Shown here in pieces: positions 1 to 12,694 of a stretch of DNA of 64,000 nt. The position numbers and the translations under genes were made by a program. This DNA comes from Halobiforma lacisalsi AJ5 (GTDB taxonomy: Archaea > Halobacteriota > Halobacteria > Halobacteriales > Natrialbaceae). The notes beneath the pieces are model-generated. The model saw only the letters and a list, made by a program, of their open reading frames with translations, made no database searches and was not told the DNA's origin. The stretch spans positions 3,844,001-3,908,000 of the forward strand of contig NZ_CP019285.1 of NCBI RefSeq assembly GCF_000226975.2, written 5' to 3'. Numbering within the stretch: position 1 is the first letter of the stretch; every line of letters begins with the position of its first letter.

Positions 1-196
1 CACGATCTCGCTGCGGTTCTACCTGACCCGGGACATCACGCTGTTTACCGGCCTGATCGGGGTCGTCGTGGTGCTCGGAACCCTCGGTATCGGCTATTAC
101 TACCTGCAGGTCAAGCAACTGCGGGAGCAACGCGAGGAGATGGGGCTAGACGTCGAGCTCGAGGACGATTCGGACGACGGGCCGGGGCTACTGTAG
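1..196 (+). CDS. C-terminal end of a membrane-anchored protein (partial)
   Basis: The window opens inside a gene; the readable 64 residues end at a TAG at 194-196. One hydrophobic segment (from TGLIGVVVVLG to GIGYYYLQV) is followed by a charged tail (KQLREQREEMGLDVELED), which suggests a C-terminal transmembrane anchor with a short cytoplasmic acidic end. The arrangement resembles haloarchaeal DUF5803 lipoproteins, but too little is visible to be sure. It runs toward the minus-strand cheW, so the two are convergent. Confidence 0.5.
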   Translation, partial: TISLRFYLTRDITLFTGLIGVVVVLGTLGIGYYYLQVKQLREQREEMGLDVELEDDSDDGPGLL

Positions 197-314
197 GGGG
201 CGCGACTGGGCTCGATAGTCGGTTCCCGGCTGCCGGTTTTCTTCCGTTTCCGTCCCCTTTCATGCTCGTTTTCGGAACCGACGACGAGTCAGGGGACCGC
301 TCCGTCACCGTCGA

Positions 315-833
315 TCAGCCGTGGATCGCCCGCTCGTCGAGCAGGATCGCGCCGCCGTCCTCGAGGGTGAACCGGCCCTCGACGTGGCTGGTGGCGACCC
401 GCGGCGGTTCGAGGGCGTCGCGCTCGATCGTCCTGGTCCTGCCGACGCGATCGACGAGCCACCCGTAGTAGGCGCCGTCGCCGTCCGTCACTCCGAGAAC
501 GAGCAACGTCGGCTCCGCCGGCTGGGGGCGGTCGCTGGACCCGGCTCCGACGCCGGTGAAGATCCGCGCCAGGTCGACGATCCGGACGCGTTCGCCGTCG
601 ACGGTGATCGTACCCGCGTTCCACGGCTCCGGAGCACTCATTACGGGTTCGGGGTCGGACACGCCGAGCACGGTCGCGATAGCGTCCGTCCGGACGCAGT
701 AGCGGTCGTCGGCGAGGCCGAACGTGAGGACCCGGAGCGGACCGGCGTCGCGGTTCGAACCGTGACTCGAGTTCGCGTCCGGGTGCCGGTCGTCGTCAGG
801 GACCGGATCGTCGACGTCGGAGGGCGGGGTCAT
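315..833 (-). CDS. cheW: CheW-domain chemotaxis adaptor (divergent copy)
   Basis: A 172-residue protein with a polar 30-residue lead-in followed by one CheW-like SH3-type domain (about 33-170): LRVLTFGLADDRYCVRTDAI, then VDGERVRIVDLARIF, then a terminal LEDGGAILLDERAI strand. CheW couples receptors (Htr/MCP) to CheA at the membrane arrays. It is transcribed away from the main che cluster and is the more divergent of the two CheW copies here. The ATG at 833 lies about 28 bp from a TATA-like ACCCTTATTTTC, so the transcript is probably leaderless. CheW identity is good; whether it binds the same CheA is inferred. Confidence 0.85.
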   Translation of the reverse strand: MTPPSDVDDPVPDDDRHPDANSSHGSNRDAGPLRVLTFGLADDRYCVRTDAIATVLGVSDPEPVMSAPEPWNAGTITVDGERVRIVDLARIFTGVGAGSSDRPQPAEPTLLVLGVTDGDGAYYGWLVDRVGRTRTIERDALEPPRVATSHVEGRFTLEDGGAILLDERAIHG

Positions 834-854
834 TCTCCCGCAGCTACTCAGTTA

Positions 855-868
855 GCGAAAATAAGGGT
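855..868 (-). promoter_or_regulatory. TATA-like box for divergent cheW
   Basis: Minus-strand ACCCTTATTTTCGC is centred about 28 bp upstream of the start codon at 833, the spacing expected of a haloarchaeal leaderless promoter. Confidence 0.45.
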
Positions 869-957
869 TGGGGACGCCGGAGCGTCCGTTCGCTGGGGTT
901 CGATAGCCGATCACCGCCCCGTCGACGGCCGGGACGAACCGGCCGAGCGCGGTGAAC

Positions 958-967
958 GTTTTTATCG
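958..967 (+). promoter_or_regulatory. TATA-like box for cheW (plus strand)
   Basis: GTTTTTATCG is centred about 32 bp upstream of the ATG at 995 in otherwise GC-rich DNA. Confidence 0.4.
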
Positions 968-994
968 CTGGACTGGGATACCCGAACGAAACCA

Positions 995-1795
995 ATGGCG
1001 GAGCTACCCGACAAACTCCTCGGCATCGATATCGACGGGAGCGACGGCTCCCGTTCGGGACGAACCCGCAGCGCGGACGATCCCGGCCAGGACGCGGAGG
1101 AACGGATCCGCGTCGTCCTGTTCCGGGTCGGCGACCACCGGTTCGCGGTGCCGGTCGACGACGTTCGGACGACGACCGAACTCCAGGAAGACGTGACGCC
1201 GGTTCCGCGAGCCGCCGACGTCATCGAGGGCGTCGTCGACCTCCGCGGGGAGGTTACGGCGGTACTCGACCCGTCGGTTCACTTCCCGCCGGCCCGGGTC
1301 GATCCCGACAGCGACCAACTGCTCGTCTTCGAACGCCCCGCCGACCTGCAGGCCGCGGCGATCCGCGTCGACGACGTCCTCCGCGTCGAACCGGTCCCGG
1401 AGTCGAAAGTCCACGACGAAGAGAGCATCGCGGACTCCCCGTTCGACGGGGACGCACTCGAGCACCCGCTCGTCGCAGCGCTGCTCGAGCGTGAACGACG
1501 GCCGACGCGGCGGCTCGAGGACCCGGTCGTCACTCCCGAGCCGGTCGACGGGGCGGGCGAGGCCGGAAGCGATCCCGAACGCGAACGGACCGGATCCGGG
1601 GCGGACGCGAGCGACCCCGCCGTGGAGTCGTTCGACCTCGAGGAGGACGATGGGGCCGCCGACGTATCCGCGACGGGAGCGACGGCCGATCGGGTTATCG
1701 TCGAGGGAACCCCCTTGATCGACGTGGAGGACTTCCTGGCGGCGTCCGGGCAGCGCGGCGATTCGCAACCGGCCCTCGAGACTGACCCGGCATAG
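995..1795 (+). CDS. cheW: CheW-domain adaptor with acidic C-terminal extension
   Basis: 266 residues. The CheW domain spans about residues 30-150 (IRVVLFRVGDHRFAVPVDDV, then a VVDLRGEVTAVLDPSVHF core). About 110 residues of Asp/Glu/Ser-rich sequence follow and end in a short ordered piece (VIVEGTPLIDVEDFLAAS) that reads like the last CheW strand, so the domain may be interrupted by an acidic insertion. That is long for CheW (usually 140-180 residues). It precedes cheY by 225 bp and is co-oriented with cheYBA-CC-DR. It would link receptors to CheA; the role of the extension is unknown. Confidence 0.85.
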   Translation: MAELPDKLLGIDIDGSDGSRSGRTRSADDPGQDAEERIRVVLFRVGDHRFAVPVDDVRTTTELQEDVTPVPRAADVIEGVVDLRGEVTAVLDPSVHFPPARVDPDSDQLLVFERPADLQAAAIRVDDVLRVEPVPESKVHDEESIADSPFDGDALEHPLVAALLERERRPTRRLEDPVVTPEPVDGAGEAGSDPERERTGSGADASDPAVESFDLEEDDGAADVSATGATADRVIVEGTPLIDVEDFLAASGQRGDSQPALETDPA

Positions 1796-1954
1796 CGACT
1801 CGAGGTCGGTCGGGAGTCAGCGTCGGCGGTCCGACGACGAAACGGCCGCCAGTCGCGAGGTAGCCCCGGACGACCCGTCGAATACACCGTGTGTATAACC
1901 GTTCGTGGTACCCCCGCTTTCCCCGGTCGTCGACCCGGTATCTGTACCTTATCA

Positions 1955-1967
1955 CGATTGATAATCG
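1955..1967. promoter_or_regulatory. Small inverted repeat upstream of cheY
   Basis: The 13-bp sequence CGATTGATAATCG has perfect 5-bp arms. It sits about 30 bp upstream of the putative cheY TATA box, a position where an activator or repressor could bind. No binder is known from the sequence. Confidence 0.25.
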
Positions 1968-1988
1968 AGAGACAGCATTTATGGTAAT

Positions 1989-1998
1989 CGTATTTCTA
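1989..1998 (+). promoter_or_regulatory. TATA-like box for cheY-cheR operon
   Basis: CGTATTTCTA is centred 27 bp upstream of the cheY ATG at 2021. No Shine-Dalgarno sequence is visible (GTACTACTGA precedes ATG), so a leaderless transcript is likely. Confidence 0.45.
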
Positions 1999-2020
1999 TC
2001 AGAATTTGGTGTACTACTGA

Positions 2021-2383
2021 ATGTCGACAGGGGTGCTCATCGTGGACGACTCACATTTTATGCGGAATCTACTGCGACAGATCCTCGAGGAGGATTACCG
2101 CATTCTCGGCGAGGCGTCCAACGGTGCCGAAGCGGTCAAACTGTACAAGGAACACGAACCCGACATCGTAATGATGGACATCGTGATGCCGAAGTGTAAC
2201 GGCATCAAGGCCACGGCTGCCATCAAGAAGATCGACCCGGACGCCCGGGTGATCATGTGTACGAGCGTCGGACAACGCGAAAAGATGAAACTGGCCGTCA
2301 AGGCCGGCGCGGACGGCTACGTGACGAAGCCGTTCGAGGAACCGAGCGTCAGAAAGGCGCTTACGGACGTCGTCGCGGCATGA
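2021..2383 (+). CDS. cheY: Chemotaxis response regulator CheY
   Basis: A 120-residue single receiver domain, the standard CheY length. The acidic pair D9/D10, the phospho-acceptor D53 (IVMMDIVMP), the switch Ser/Thr in MCTSVG and the conserved Lys in VTKPF are all present. CheY-P from CheA acts on the archaellum motor through archaeal adaptors of the CheF type (family knowledge; no cheF is visible here). Its TGA overlaps the cheB ATG by 4 bp, which implies translational coupling. Confidence 0.95.
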   Translation: MSTGVLIVDDSHFMRNLLRQILEEDYRILGEASNGAEAVKLYKEHEPDIVMMDIVMPKCNGIKATAAIKKIDPDARVIMCTSVGQREKMKLAVKAGADGYVTKPFEEPSVRKALTDVVAA

Positions 2384-3632
2384 CGCGCGCACTCGTTGTC
2401 GACGACTCGCAGTTCATGCGAACAGTCATCGGCAACGCGCTCGCCGACGCCGGCTACGACGTCGAAACGGCCGCGAACGGACGCGAGGCCCTCGAGGCAG
2501 TCGATGCGTTCGAACCGGACGTCGTCACGATGGACGTGAAGATGCCCGAGATGGACGGCATCGAAGCCGTCGAACGGATCATGACGACGGATCCGGTGCC
2601 GATCCTCATGCTGAGTGCCTACACCGAGGAGGGCGCGGACGCGACCTTCGACGCGCTCGAGAGCGGTGCGGTCGACTTCCTCGAGAAGCCCGACGGATCG
2701 GGGTCGCGGAACATCGGTCACCTCGCGACCGAAGTCGTCGAGAAGGTGACCGAACTCGCAAACGCCGATATCTCGTCGCTGGCGGTGGCCCGCACGGCGG
2801 CGACGGCGAACGCGACCGCCGCCGTCCGTGCCGATCGGGCGGCCGCGTCGGGACCCGACTCCGGCGGATCGGTCGCCGCCCGGGGCGACGCTGGCCCCGG
2901 TGACGGCCCCTCGAAAGCGGAATCTACTGGACCGCAGTCCCGATCGAACTGGCGACCCGATCCCGATTCGTCCAACTCGAGTGCCGACCGCGCACCCGTC
3001 ACAGTCGACGGTCGGCCCGAGGACGGAGACGCACCGACGGTCGTCGTCGGGGCCTCGACCGGCGGCCCCAGGATCGTCGAACGGTTGTTCGAACGACTGC
3101 CGGCCGCCCTCGAGGCATCCGTCCTCGTCGTCCAGCACATGCCAGCGGCGTTCACCGACCGGTTCGCCGATCGACTGGACGCCGCAGGCGAGTACGCGGT
3201 CCGCGAGGCGACTGACGGCGACCGCGTCGGGCCCGGCGAGGCCGTCGTCGCGCCCGGCGACGCCCACCTCGAGGTAACCGGCGACCTCGGTCGATCGATC
3301 GGGCTGTCTCTCACCGATGACGACCACGTCCACGGCGTTCGCCCGTCGATCGACGTCACCATGCAGAGCGTGGCCGATCGCATCTCGGGTCCCCTCTGTG
3401 GCGTCGTCCTCTCCGGGATGGGACAGGACGGCGCGGCGGGGATCGAAGCGCTCGACGCCGCCGGCGGGTATACGATCGCACAGGACGAGACGACGAGTCC
3501 CGTCTTCGGCATCCCCTGTCAGGCGATCAAAACCGGCTGCATCGACGAGATCGCGCCGGCCGACGAGATCGTCGACGGGATCGTCGACGCTTGCACCGTC
3601 GACGCCGTCGACGAGAATACCGGAGGTGACAC

Positions 3633-3636
<4 letters not shown>
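2380..3636 (+). CDS. cheB: Protein-glutamate methylesterase/deamidase CheB
   Basis: 418 residues. An N-terminal receiver domain (acceptor D52 in VVTMDVKMPEMDG) is followed by a low-complexity linker of about 75 residues and a C-terminal methylesterase domain with the family triad: S226 (GASTGG), H253 (VVQHMP) and D350 (GMGQDGAAG). It removes receptor methyl esters when phosphorylated by CheA, giving adaptation. The start at 2380 overlaps the cheY stop; an upstream in-frame GTG at 2257 lies inside cheY and is not credible. Its own stop overlaps cheA. Confidence 0.95.
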
Positions 3637-7835
<4,199 letters not shown>

Positions 7836-7959
7836 GACGGAACACACAGCCAGACGGAGGCGTTCAGCCGTATCGACGCCCGCACCGACAGTTACAGTCA
7901 CAGTCATACCGACATCGACACCCACACCGACACCCACACCCACGGAAACGGAGGAACAC

Positions 7960-8592
7960 ATGACGATGAAAGTCGATATCCGCAAGCTGAGTTTTATAAA
8001 CGAGATGGCGAAAGTCGGGACGAACGGCGTCGCCGACAACATGAGCAAGCTGACCGGCGAGGACGCGCAGATGGAGGTGACGAAGACGAACTTCATCGAC
8101 GTCGAGGACCTCGAGGGACAACTCGACGACGGCAAGCGCGTCGGCGTCCGAGTTCGGCTCCACGACCCGCCCCACGGGCACATCCTCATCCTCTTCCCCG
8201 AGACGAGCGCCAAGAAGATCACGGCGATCATGCTCGACGACGTCGTCGACGACATGTCCGACGTCTCCGGCAAGATGGCTCGAAGCGCCGTCGAGGAGAT
8301 GGGAACGATGATGGCAAGCGGCTTCATCGACGGCTGGGCCGACGTCCTCGGACGCGTGATCGACATCGCCGCGCCCCAGCTCGTCTACGCGCCCGGCGGC
8401 GAGATCGTCAGCCGGACCGCGGGACTGGGGGGCGACGATCTCGCCCTGTTCTTCGACTCGGACCTGACGGTCCCGAGCTACCAGATCGAGGCCGAAATCT
8501 ACGCGTTCCCCGACCTCGAGACGTTCGTCGAAATGGTCAACGCTATGGACGTCCCCTCGAAGAGTTCGACACCCACCTCCCACTCGTCATGA
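7960..8592 (+). CDS. cheC: CheC-family protein (single CheC unit), catalytic Asn lost
   Basis: 210 residues. Start chosen at ATG 7960, five bases after GGAGG (7950-7954); a longer open frame from 7774 starts inside cheA. CheC removes phosphate from CheY-P using two S/D-x3-E-x2-N-x22-P motifs. Here the second reads SAVEEMGT with Pro 22 residues on, so Asn is Thr; the first reads NEMAK, with Lys in place of Asn. Both sites look inactive, so the protein may bind CheY-P, CheD or archaellum adaptors and not hydrolyse. Stop overlaps the next gene (ATGA). A Ser/Thr tail ends the protein. Confidence 0.85.
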   Translation: MTMKVDIRKLSFINEMAKVGTNGVADNMSKLTGEDAQMEVTKTNFIDVEDLEGQLDDGKRVGVRVRLHDPPHGHILILFPETSAKKITAIMLDDVVDDMSDVSGKMARSAVEEMGTMMASGFIDGWADVLGRVIDIAAPQLVYAPGGEIVSRTAGLGGDDLALFFDSDLTVPSYQIEAEIYAFPDLETFVEMVNAMDVPSKSSTPTSHSS

Positions 8593-9845
8593 AACTCGAC
8601 GTTAACGCGCTCGGAACGTTCTACCGGATGGCCCGGGAAGGTGCCGGGTTGGCCGCGGGTCGGCTGACTCACATGACCGACGTCGAAACGCGGGTCGGCG
8701 TGACGAAGCTCAACTTCATGCGCGGCCGGGAGATCCGCCGTGACTTCGAGGACCCGACCGAGAAAGTCGGCGTCCGTGTCGAACTCGGCGGTGCGATCGA
8801 GGGCTACTCCATCGTCGTCTTCGACCGAGAGAACGCGCTTCGCATCGTCGAAACGCTCGTCTCCGAGTCCGATGCCGAGGAGTTCGACGAGATGAGCCGC
8901 AGCGCCGTCACGGAAGTCGGCCACATCATGAACAGCGGCTTCATCGACGGCTGGGCCGACGTGCTAGAGACCGTCATCGACGTCTCGACGCCGGAGTTCG
9001 TCGAGGGCGAGTCGGCCGACGTCTTCTTCAGCGACCTCGAGGAAGCGCCCGACGACGACGACCTCGCCTTGCTCTTCCAGAGCCACATCGAGGCCGTCGA
9101 CACCGAGGTCGGGTTCAGCCACTACCTGTTCCCAGAACGGGAGTCGATGTCCCAGGTGCTCGAGCAACTTCGCGACAGCGGCGGCATCGAGTACGACAAA
9201 CTCGAGGGGTTCGACCGAATGGCCGAACGCGGCGCGGAGGAGGTCGCAAAGACCGCGACGACGCTGACCGGAATCGACACGAGCGTCGAGATCCGCCGGC
9301 TCAACTTCGTCTCGCTCGAGGCGATCCCAGAGGAGGTCCCCGACGAACGGCTGGTCGGCGTCGCCTTCGAGTTCGACGGGGTGCCAAGCGGCTACCTGCT
9401 GTTCCTGTTCGACGAGGAGTCCGCCAGGGAAATCGTCGACGCGATGGTCCCGATGGCGACCGACGACGGCGACGCGGACGACGGCCCCGAGAGCTTCGAC
9501 GAGATGGGGACGAGCGCGATCAAGGAACTCGGCAACATCATGGCAAGCGGGTTCCTCGACGGCTGGGCGAACGTCCTCGACACGACGATCGACCACTCGA
9601 CGCCGGAGTTCGTCCACGACATCGGCACCGCCGCAGTCGACCCCGTGATCGTCCAACTCGGCGAGAACCAGGAGTTCGCGTTCGTGTTCGATACCCTCAT
9701 CACGGCCGACGGGAAGGAGTTCGACTGTGAAGTGTACGCGATCCCGGACGAGGCCGACCTCGAGCGGGCATTGAACGACTTAGACGTCGGCCGGATCGAA
9801 GACGCACCGACGACCGCCGACTTTCAGGAAGTCGATAACGCATGA
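8589..9845 (+). CDS. cheC: Double CheC protein (two CheC units in tandem)
   Basis: 418 residues made of two CheC-like halves (about 1-200 and 205-405), each similar to the preceding gene. The distal motif of the first half is SAVTEVGH (Asn to His) and of the second half SAIKELGN (intact E-x2-N), both with Pro 22 residues later. The proximal motifs of both halves (RMAR, RMAE) lack the Glu/Asn pair. So one of four sites in this protein keeps the canonical residues. It corresponds in position to the double-length CheC of Halobacterium che clusters. ATGA overlaps on both sides indicate coupling with cheC and cheD. Confidence 0.85.
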   Translation: MKLDVNALGTFYRMAREGAGLAAGRLTHMTDVETRVGVTKLNFMRGREIRRDFEDPTEKVGVRVELGGAIEGYSIVVFDRENALRIVETLVSESDAEEFDEMSRSAVTEVGHIMNSGFIDGWADVLETVIDVSTPEFVEGESADVFFSDLEEAPDDDDLALLFQSHIEAVDTEVGFSHYLFPERESMSQVLEQLRDSGGIEYDKLEGFDRMAERGAEEVAKTATTLTGIDTSVEIRRLNFVSLEAIPEEVPDERLVGVAFEFDGVPSGYLLFLFDEESAREIVDAMVPMATDDGDADDGPESFDEMGTSAIKELGNIMASGFLDGWANVLDTTIDHSTPEFVHDIGTAAVDPVIVQLGENQEFAFVFDTLITADGKEFDCEVYAIPDEADLERALNDLDVGRIEDAPTTADFQEVDNA

Positions 9846-10363
9846 AGACGTACGGAACAGAACCAGGCGCGCCAACGCCGGTCCAGGTCGGTATCTCCGA
9901 GCTGGCCGTGAGCGACGGCGACGAGACGCTCAGGTCGTACGGTCTCGGCTCCTGTCTCGCGATCGCCCTCTACGACCCCGACAGCGAGATCGGCGGGCTC
10001 GCCCACGCGATGTTACCCGACGGTGACGCGGCCGAAAATAGCGATCGAAAGCCCGGCAAGTACGCCGACACCGCGATCCGGGCCTTGCTGCGGCGGATGG
10101 TCGAAAAAGGAGCGAGTTATACGTCCGTCGAAGCAAAGATCGCAGGAGGAAGTGATATGTTCGAATTCGACAGTTTCGGGGACGGGGTCGGTCAGCGCAA
10201 CGTCGTTGCGGCACGCGACGAACTCGAGAAACTCGGCGTGCCGCTGGTCGCCGAGGACGTCGGCGGCGATCGGGGGCGAACCGTCGAGTTCACGCCTGGC
10301 TCGGGGGCGCTCCTCGTGAAGATCTCCGAGTCGGACGGAACCACCGGAGTGACGGAGCTATGA
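9842..10363 (+). CDS. cheD: Chemoreceptor glutamine deamidase CheD
   Basis: 173 residues with the CheD catalytic triad in order: C38 (GLGSCLAI), H55 (GGLAHAML) and T77 (KYADTAI), plus the AGGSDMF and GQRNV segments. It deamidates receptor glutamines and, by family knowledge, binds CheC, whose genes lie directly upstream. 4-bp overlaps with cheC and cheR. Confidence 0.95.
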   Translation: MKTYGTEPGAPTPVQVGISELAVSDGDETLRSYGLGSCLAIALYDPDSEIGGLAHAMLPDGDAAENSDRKPGKYADTAIRALLRRMVEKGASYTSVEAKIAGGSDMFEFDSFGDGVGQRNVVAARDELEKLGVPLVAEDVGGDRGRTVEFTPGSGALLVKISESDGTTGVTEL

Positions 10364-11178
10364 ACGACGGCGCGTTCGACGACCTGCTTTCGTTCGTCGA
10401 GGACGAACTGCAGTTCGCGACCAGCCACTACAACGACAGCTATCTCGACCGGCGCGTCTCCTCCCGGATGCGCCGAACCCAGAGCGACGACTACGCCGAC
10501 TACCTGCGGACGCTGCGATCGGATCCCGACGAGCAGGAGGCGCTGCTCGAGGCGATGAGTATCAACGTCACCGGCTTCTTCCGGAACCCCGACGTCTGGT
10601 CGGGGATTCGGGAGGTGCTCAGGACACTGTCGGCCGACGCCGACGGACGGACCGACACCGTCGATGTCTGGAGCGCCGCCTGCGCCGACGGCCGCGAACC
10701 CTACTCGCTGTCGATGCTCGCTCACGACGATCGGCGGATCGACGAGTCCGCGATCGAAATCCTCGGGACTGACATCAGCGAACCGGCCCTCGAGACGGCC
10801 GAAAAGGGCGTCTACGAGGAGTCTCGGACGGTCGACATGGACGACCAACTCTCCTTTCTGGACGAGTACTCACACTACGTCGACCGGGACGGCCGCACCT
10901 ACCGGATCGGCGACGACGTCAAGGACAACGTGAGTTTCGAACGACACGACCTGATCAACGACGATCCCAAATCCGGGTTCGACCTGGTCGTCTGCCGGAA
11001 TCTCTTCATCTACATCGACAACGAGTACAAGCGATCGATGCTCGAAGTGATCGCCGAGTCGCTCCGCCCAGGTGGGTACCTCGTCATCGGCAAGGCCGAG
11101 ACGATTCCACCGAACCTCAAATCCGCCTTCTCGGTCCACGACGCGCGGCTGCGGATCTACCAGCGCGACGACGAGTAA
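10360..11178 (+). CDS. cheR: Chemotaxis protein methyltransferase CheR
   Basis: 272 residues. An N-terminal all-helical CheR_N domain (about 1-75, with DRRVSSRMRR, the basic helix that contacts receptors) is followed by a Rossmann SAM-methyltransferase domain (WSAACADGREPYS, then LGTDIS, and LVVCRNLFIYID). It methylates receptor glutamates, opposing CheB. Last gene of the che operon; 144 bp of non-coding DNA follow. Confidence 0.95.
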   Translation: MNDGAFDDLLSFVEDELQFATSHYNDSYLDRRVSSRMRRTQSDDYADYLRTLRSDPDEQEALLEAMSINVTGFFRNPDVWSGIREVLRTLSADADGRTDTVDVWSAACADGREPYSLSMLAHDDRRIDESAIEILGTDISEPALETAEKGVYEESRTVDMDDQLSFLDEYSHYVDRDGRTYRIGDDVKDNVSFERHDLINDDPKSGFDLVVCRNLFIYIDNEYKRSMLEVIAESLRPGGYLVIGKAETIPPNLKSAFSVHDARLRIYQRDDE

Positions 11179-11322
11179 CGTCGGCCTCGTTCGGTACGGA
11201 TTCCGATCCCGCCTCCCATCGCGTTCTCGCGATCCCATGTCACGAGACGCGATAGCGACGATCACGACTTTCTCTCCGCCCGTTCGGATACGCTTACGTA
11301 GCCGGGTTCGAATGCTGGTGGT

Positions 11323-12663
11323 ATGACCGATTCCGGTTCCGGACCCGGCTCTGGAACGGACCCCGGAGGGAACGACGGTTCCGATCCTGACATCGGCGAC
11401 CTCCCGGCCTTCGTCGCACGCTCGCGTGCACTTCTCGAGTCCTCGACGCCGACGAGCCCCCGGGAGACCCGTATCTGGATCGTCGAACCGTTCCTCGAGA
11501 CGCTTGGGTGGGACACCACGACCACGGCCGATTCGGAGGCCCGGAGGACGGATCGATCGATCGGCGGTATCCGCCTCGCGTACGTGCTCTCCATCGGCGA
11601 CGTTCCAGCCGTTTTCGTCGCCGTGGAGTCCGCCGACGAGACCCTCGACGAAACTCGAGCAGCGGCGCTCGAGAAGGCCATGGATCGATCCGGCGTCGAT
11701 CGTGCGCTCTATACGAACGGTCGGGAGTACCTCCTGCTGGCCGACGGTGATGGTGGAATCGAACGCCTGGGCTGTCGACTCCCCTCACTGGTCGAGCGCG
11801 AGTCTGCGCTCGAACACTACGCCCGTCCCGTCGTCGCCAGACGGCTCGAGCGCCATGCCCGACCCTTCGTCGCGAGACGGCTCGTCCTCGAGCGGGAGTC
11901 GCTGGCCGAAGCGATCACTGACGAGTTAACGGAGACGGTACCGGGCGGTGAAACCCACGCCGGCGAGTTCGGGTCGGCGGCCGAGGAGTTCCTCGATGAG
12001 CTGATCGACGCGTTCGCCGCCTCCGGCTCCGGCTCCGGCGGGACCCCGGATAGGAGGACGGATACGCATACGGGTACCGTCGACGGCGAGCGAGCGGAGA
12101 ACGGACTCACGCTCGAGTTCAGCGACGACGGTTACGGACACGAGAATCCGGAGGGGACGGAAACGGAAGACGACCGGAACCAGGACCAGGACCAGGACCA
12201 GGATCAGAGGAGCCACGGGAACGAAACGACATCGGCAGGTGAGGCCGACGAAGCCGACAGGAGCGAAACCGAACCCGAGACGAACGACCGCGACGAGGGG
12301 AAGGACCCCGACGATGGGGCCGAGGACGACGAGTACGTCGTCCGGTTCTTCAACGACCGCGGATCGATCGGTGCTATCGGGCACTCGAGTTCCGACCGCG
12401 CCCTCGTCGCCGCCGCGGAGTACCTCTTCGATCGGGGGCTTTCCGGGGTATCAGTCCCCTGGAGTCCGGAAGGAGAATCCGAACCGACAGTCCTGAACGA
12501 CGACCCCGTTCGGGCCGACGGCACGCCGATGGCCGCCCCCCGCGAACTCTCGAACGGCCGCTACCTCGAGACCGAGGGCGATACCGAAACCCACGCCGAA
12601 CTGGTAGAGCGCTTGACCGCTCGAGCGGGTTTGCGGGCGATGCTGACGGGCGACTGGGAGTAA
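11323..12663 (+). CDS. Acidic protein with degenerate HsdR_N-like nuclease domain
   Basis: 446 residues. Residues about 15-160 follow the type I restriction R-subunit N-terminal fold: RIWIVEPFLETLGWD, a central strand, PAVFVAVESADETL, and RALYTNGREYLLL. The active site should read like D...E-x-K; here the last part is VAVES with no Lys, and no aligned Asp is evident, so nuclease activity looks lost. A Gln-Asp repeat and an acidic linker (about 235-330) lead to a C-terminal domain (about 335-446) starting EYVVRFFNDRGSIGAIG. No methylase or specificity subunit is nearby. Start ATG 11323 lies about 28 bp from a weak TATA (CGCTTACGTAG). Function unknown. Confidence 0.7.
   Translation: MTDSGSGPGSGTDPGGNDGSDPDIGDLPAFVARSRALLESSTPTSPRETRIWIVEPFLETLGWDTTTTADSEARRTDRSIGGIRLAYVLSIGDVPAVFVAVESADETLDETRAAALEKAMDRSGVDRALYTNGREYLLLADGDGGIERLGCRLPSLVERESALEHYARPVVARRLERHARPFVARRLVLERESLAEAITDELTETVPGGETHAGEFGSAAEEFLDELIDAFAASGSGSGGTPDRRTDTHTGTVDGERAENGLTLEFSDDGYGHENPEGTETEDDRNQDQDQDQDQRSHGNETTSAGEADEADRSETEPETNDRDEGKDPDDGAEDDEYVVRFFNDRGSIGAIGHSSSDRALVAAAEYLFDRGLSGVSVPWSPEGESEPTVLNDDPVRADGTPMAAPRELSNGRYLETEGDTETHAELVERLTARAGLRAMLTGDWE
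12180..12206 (+). repeat. Hexanucleotide repeat coding Gln-Asp
   Basis: CAGGAC-type units repeated about four times within the acidic linker of the HsdR_N-like protein. Confidence 0.7.
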
Positions 12664-12694
12664 CACGGCGAACGGAGCGGACCGCGAAAACACG

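Noticed and set aside
2257-2379. Upstream extension of cheB by 41 residues
   Set aside because: Lies inside cheY in another frame; the ATG at 2380 overlaps the cheY stop by 4 bp as elsewhere in the operon and begins the receiver domain.
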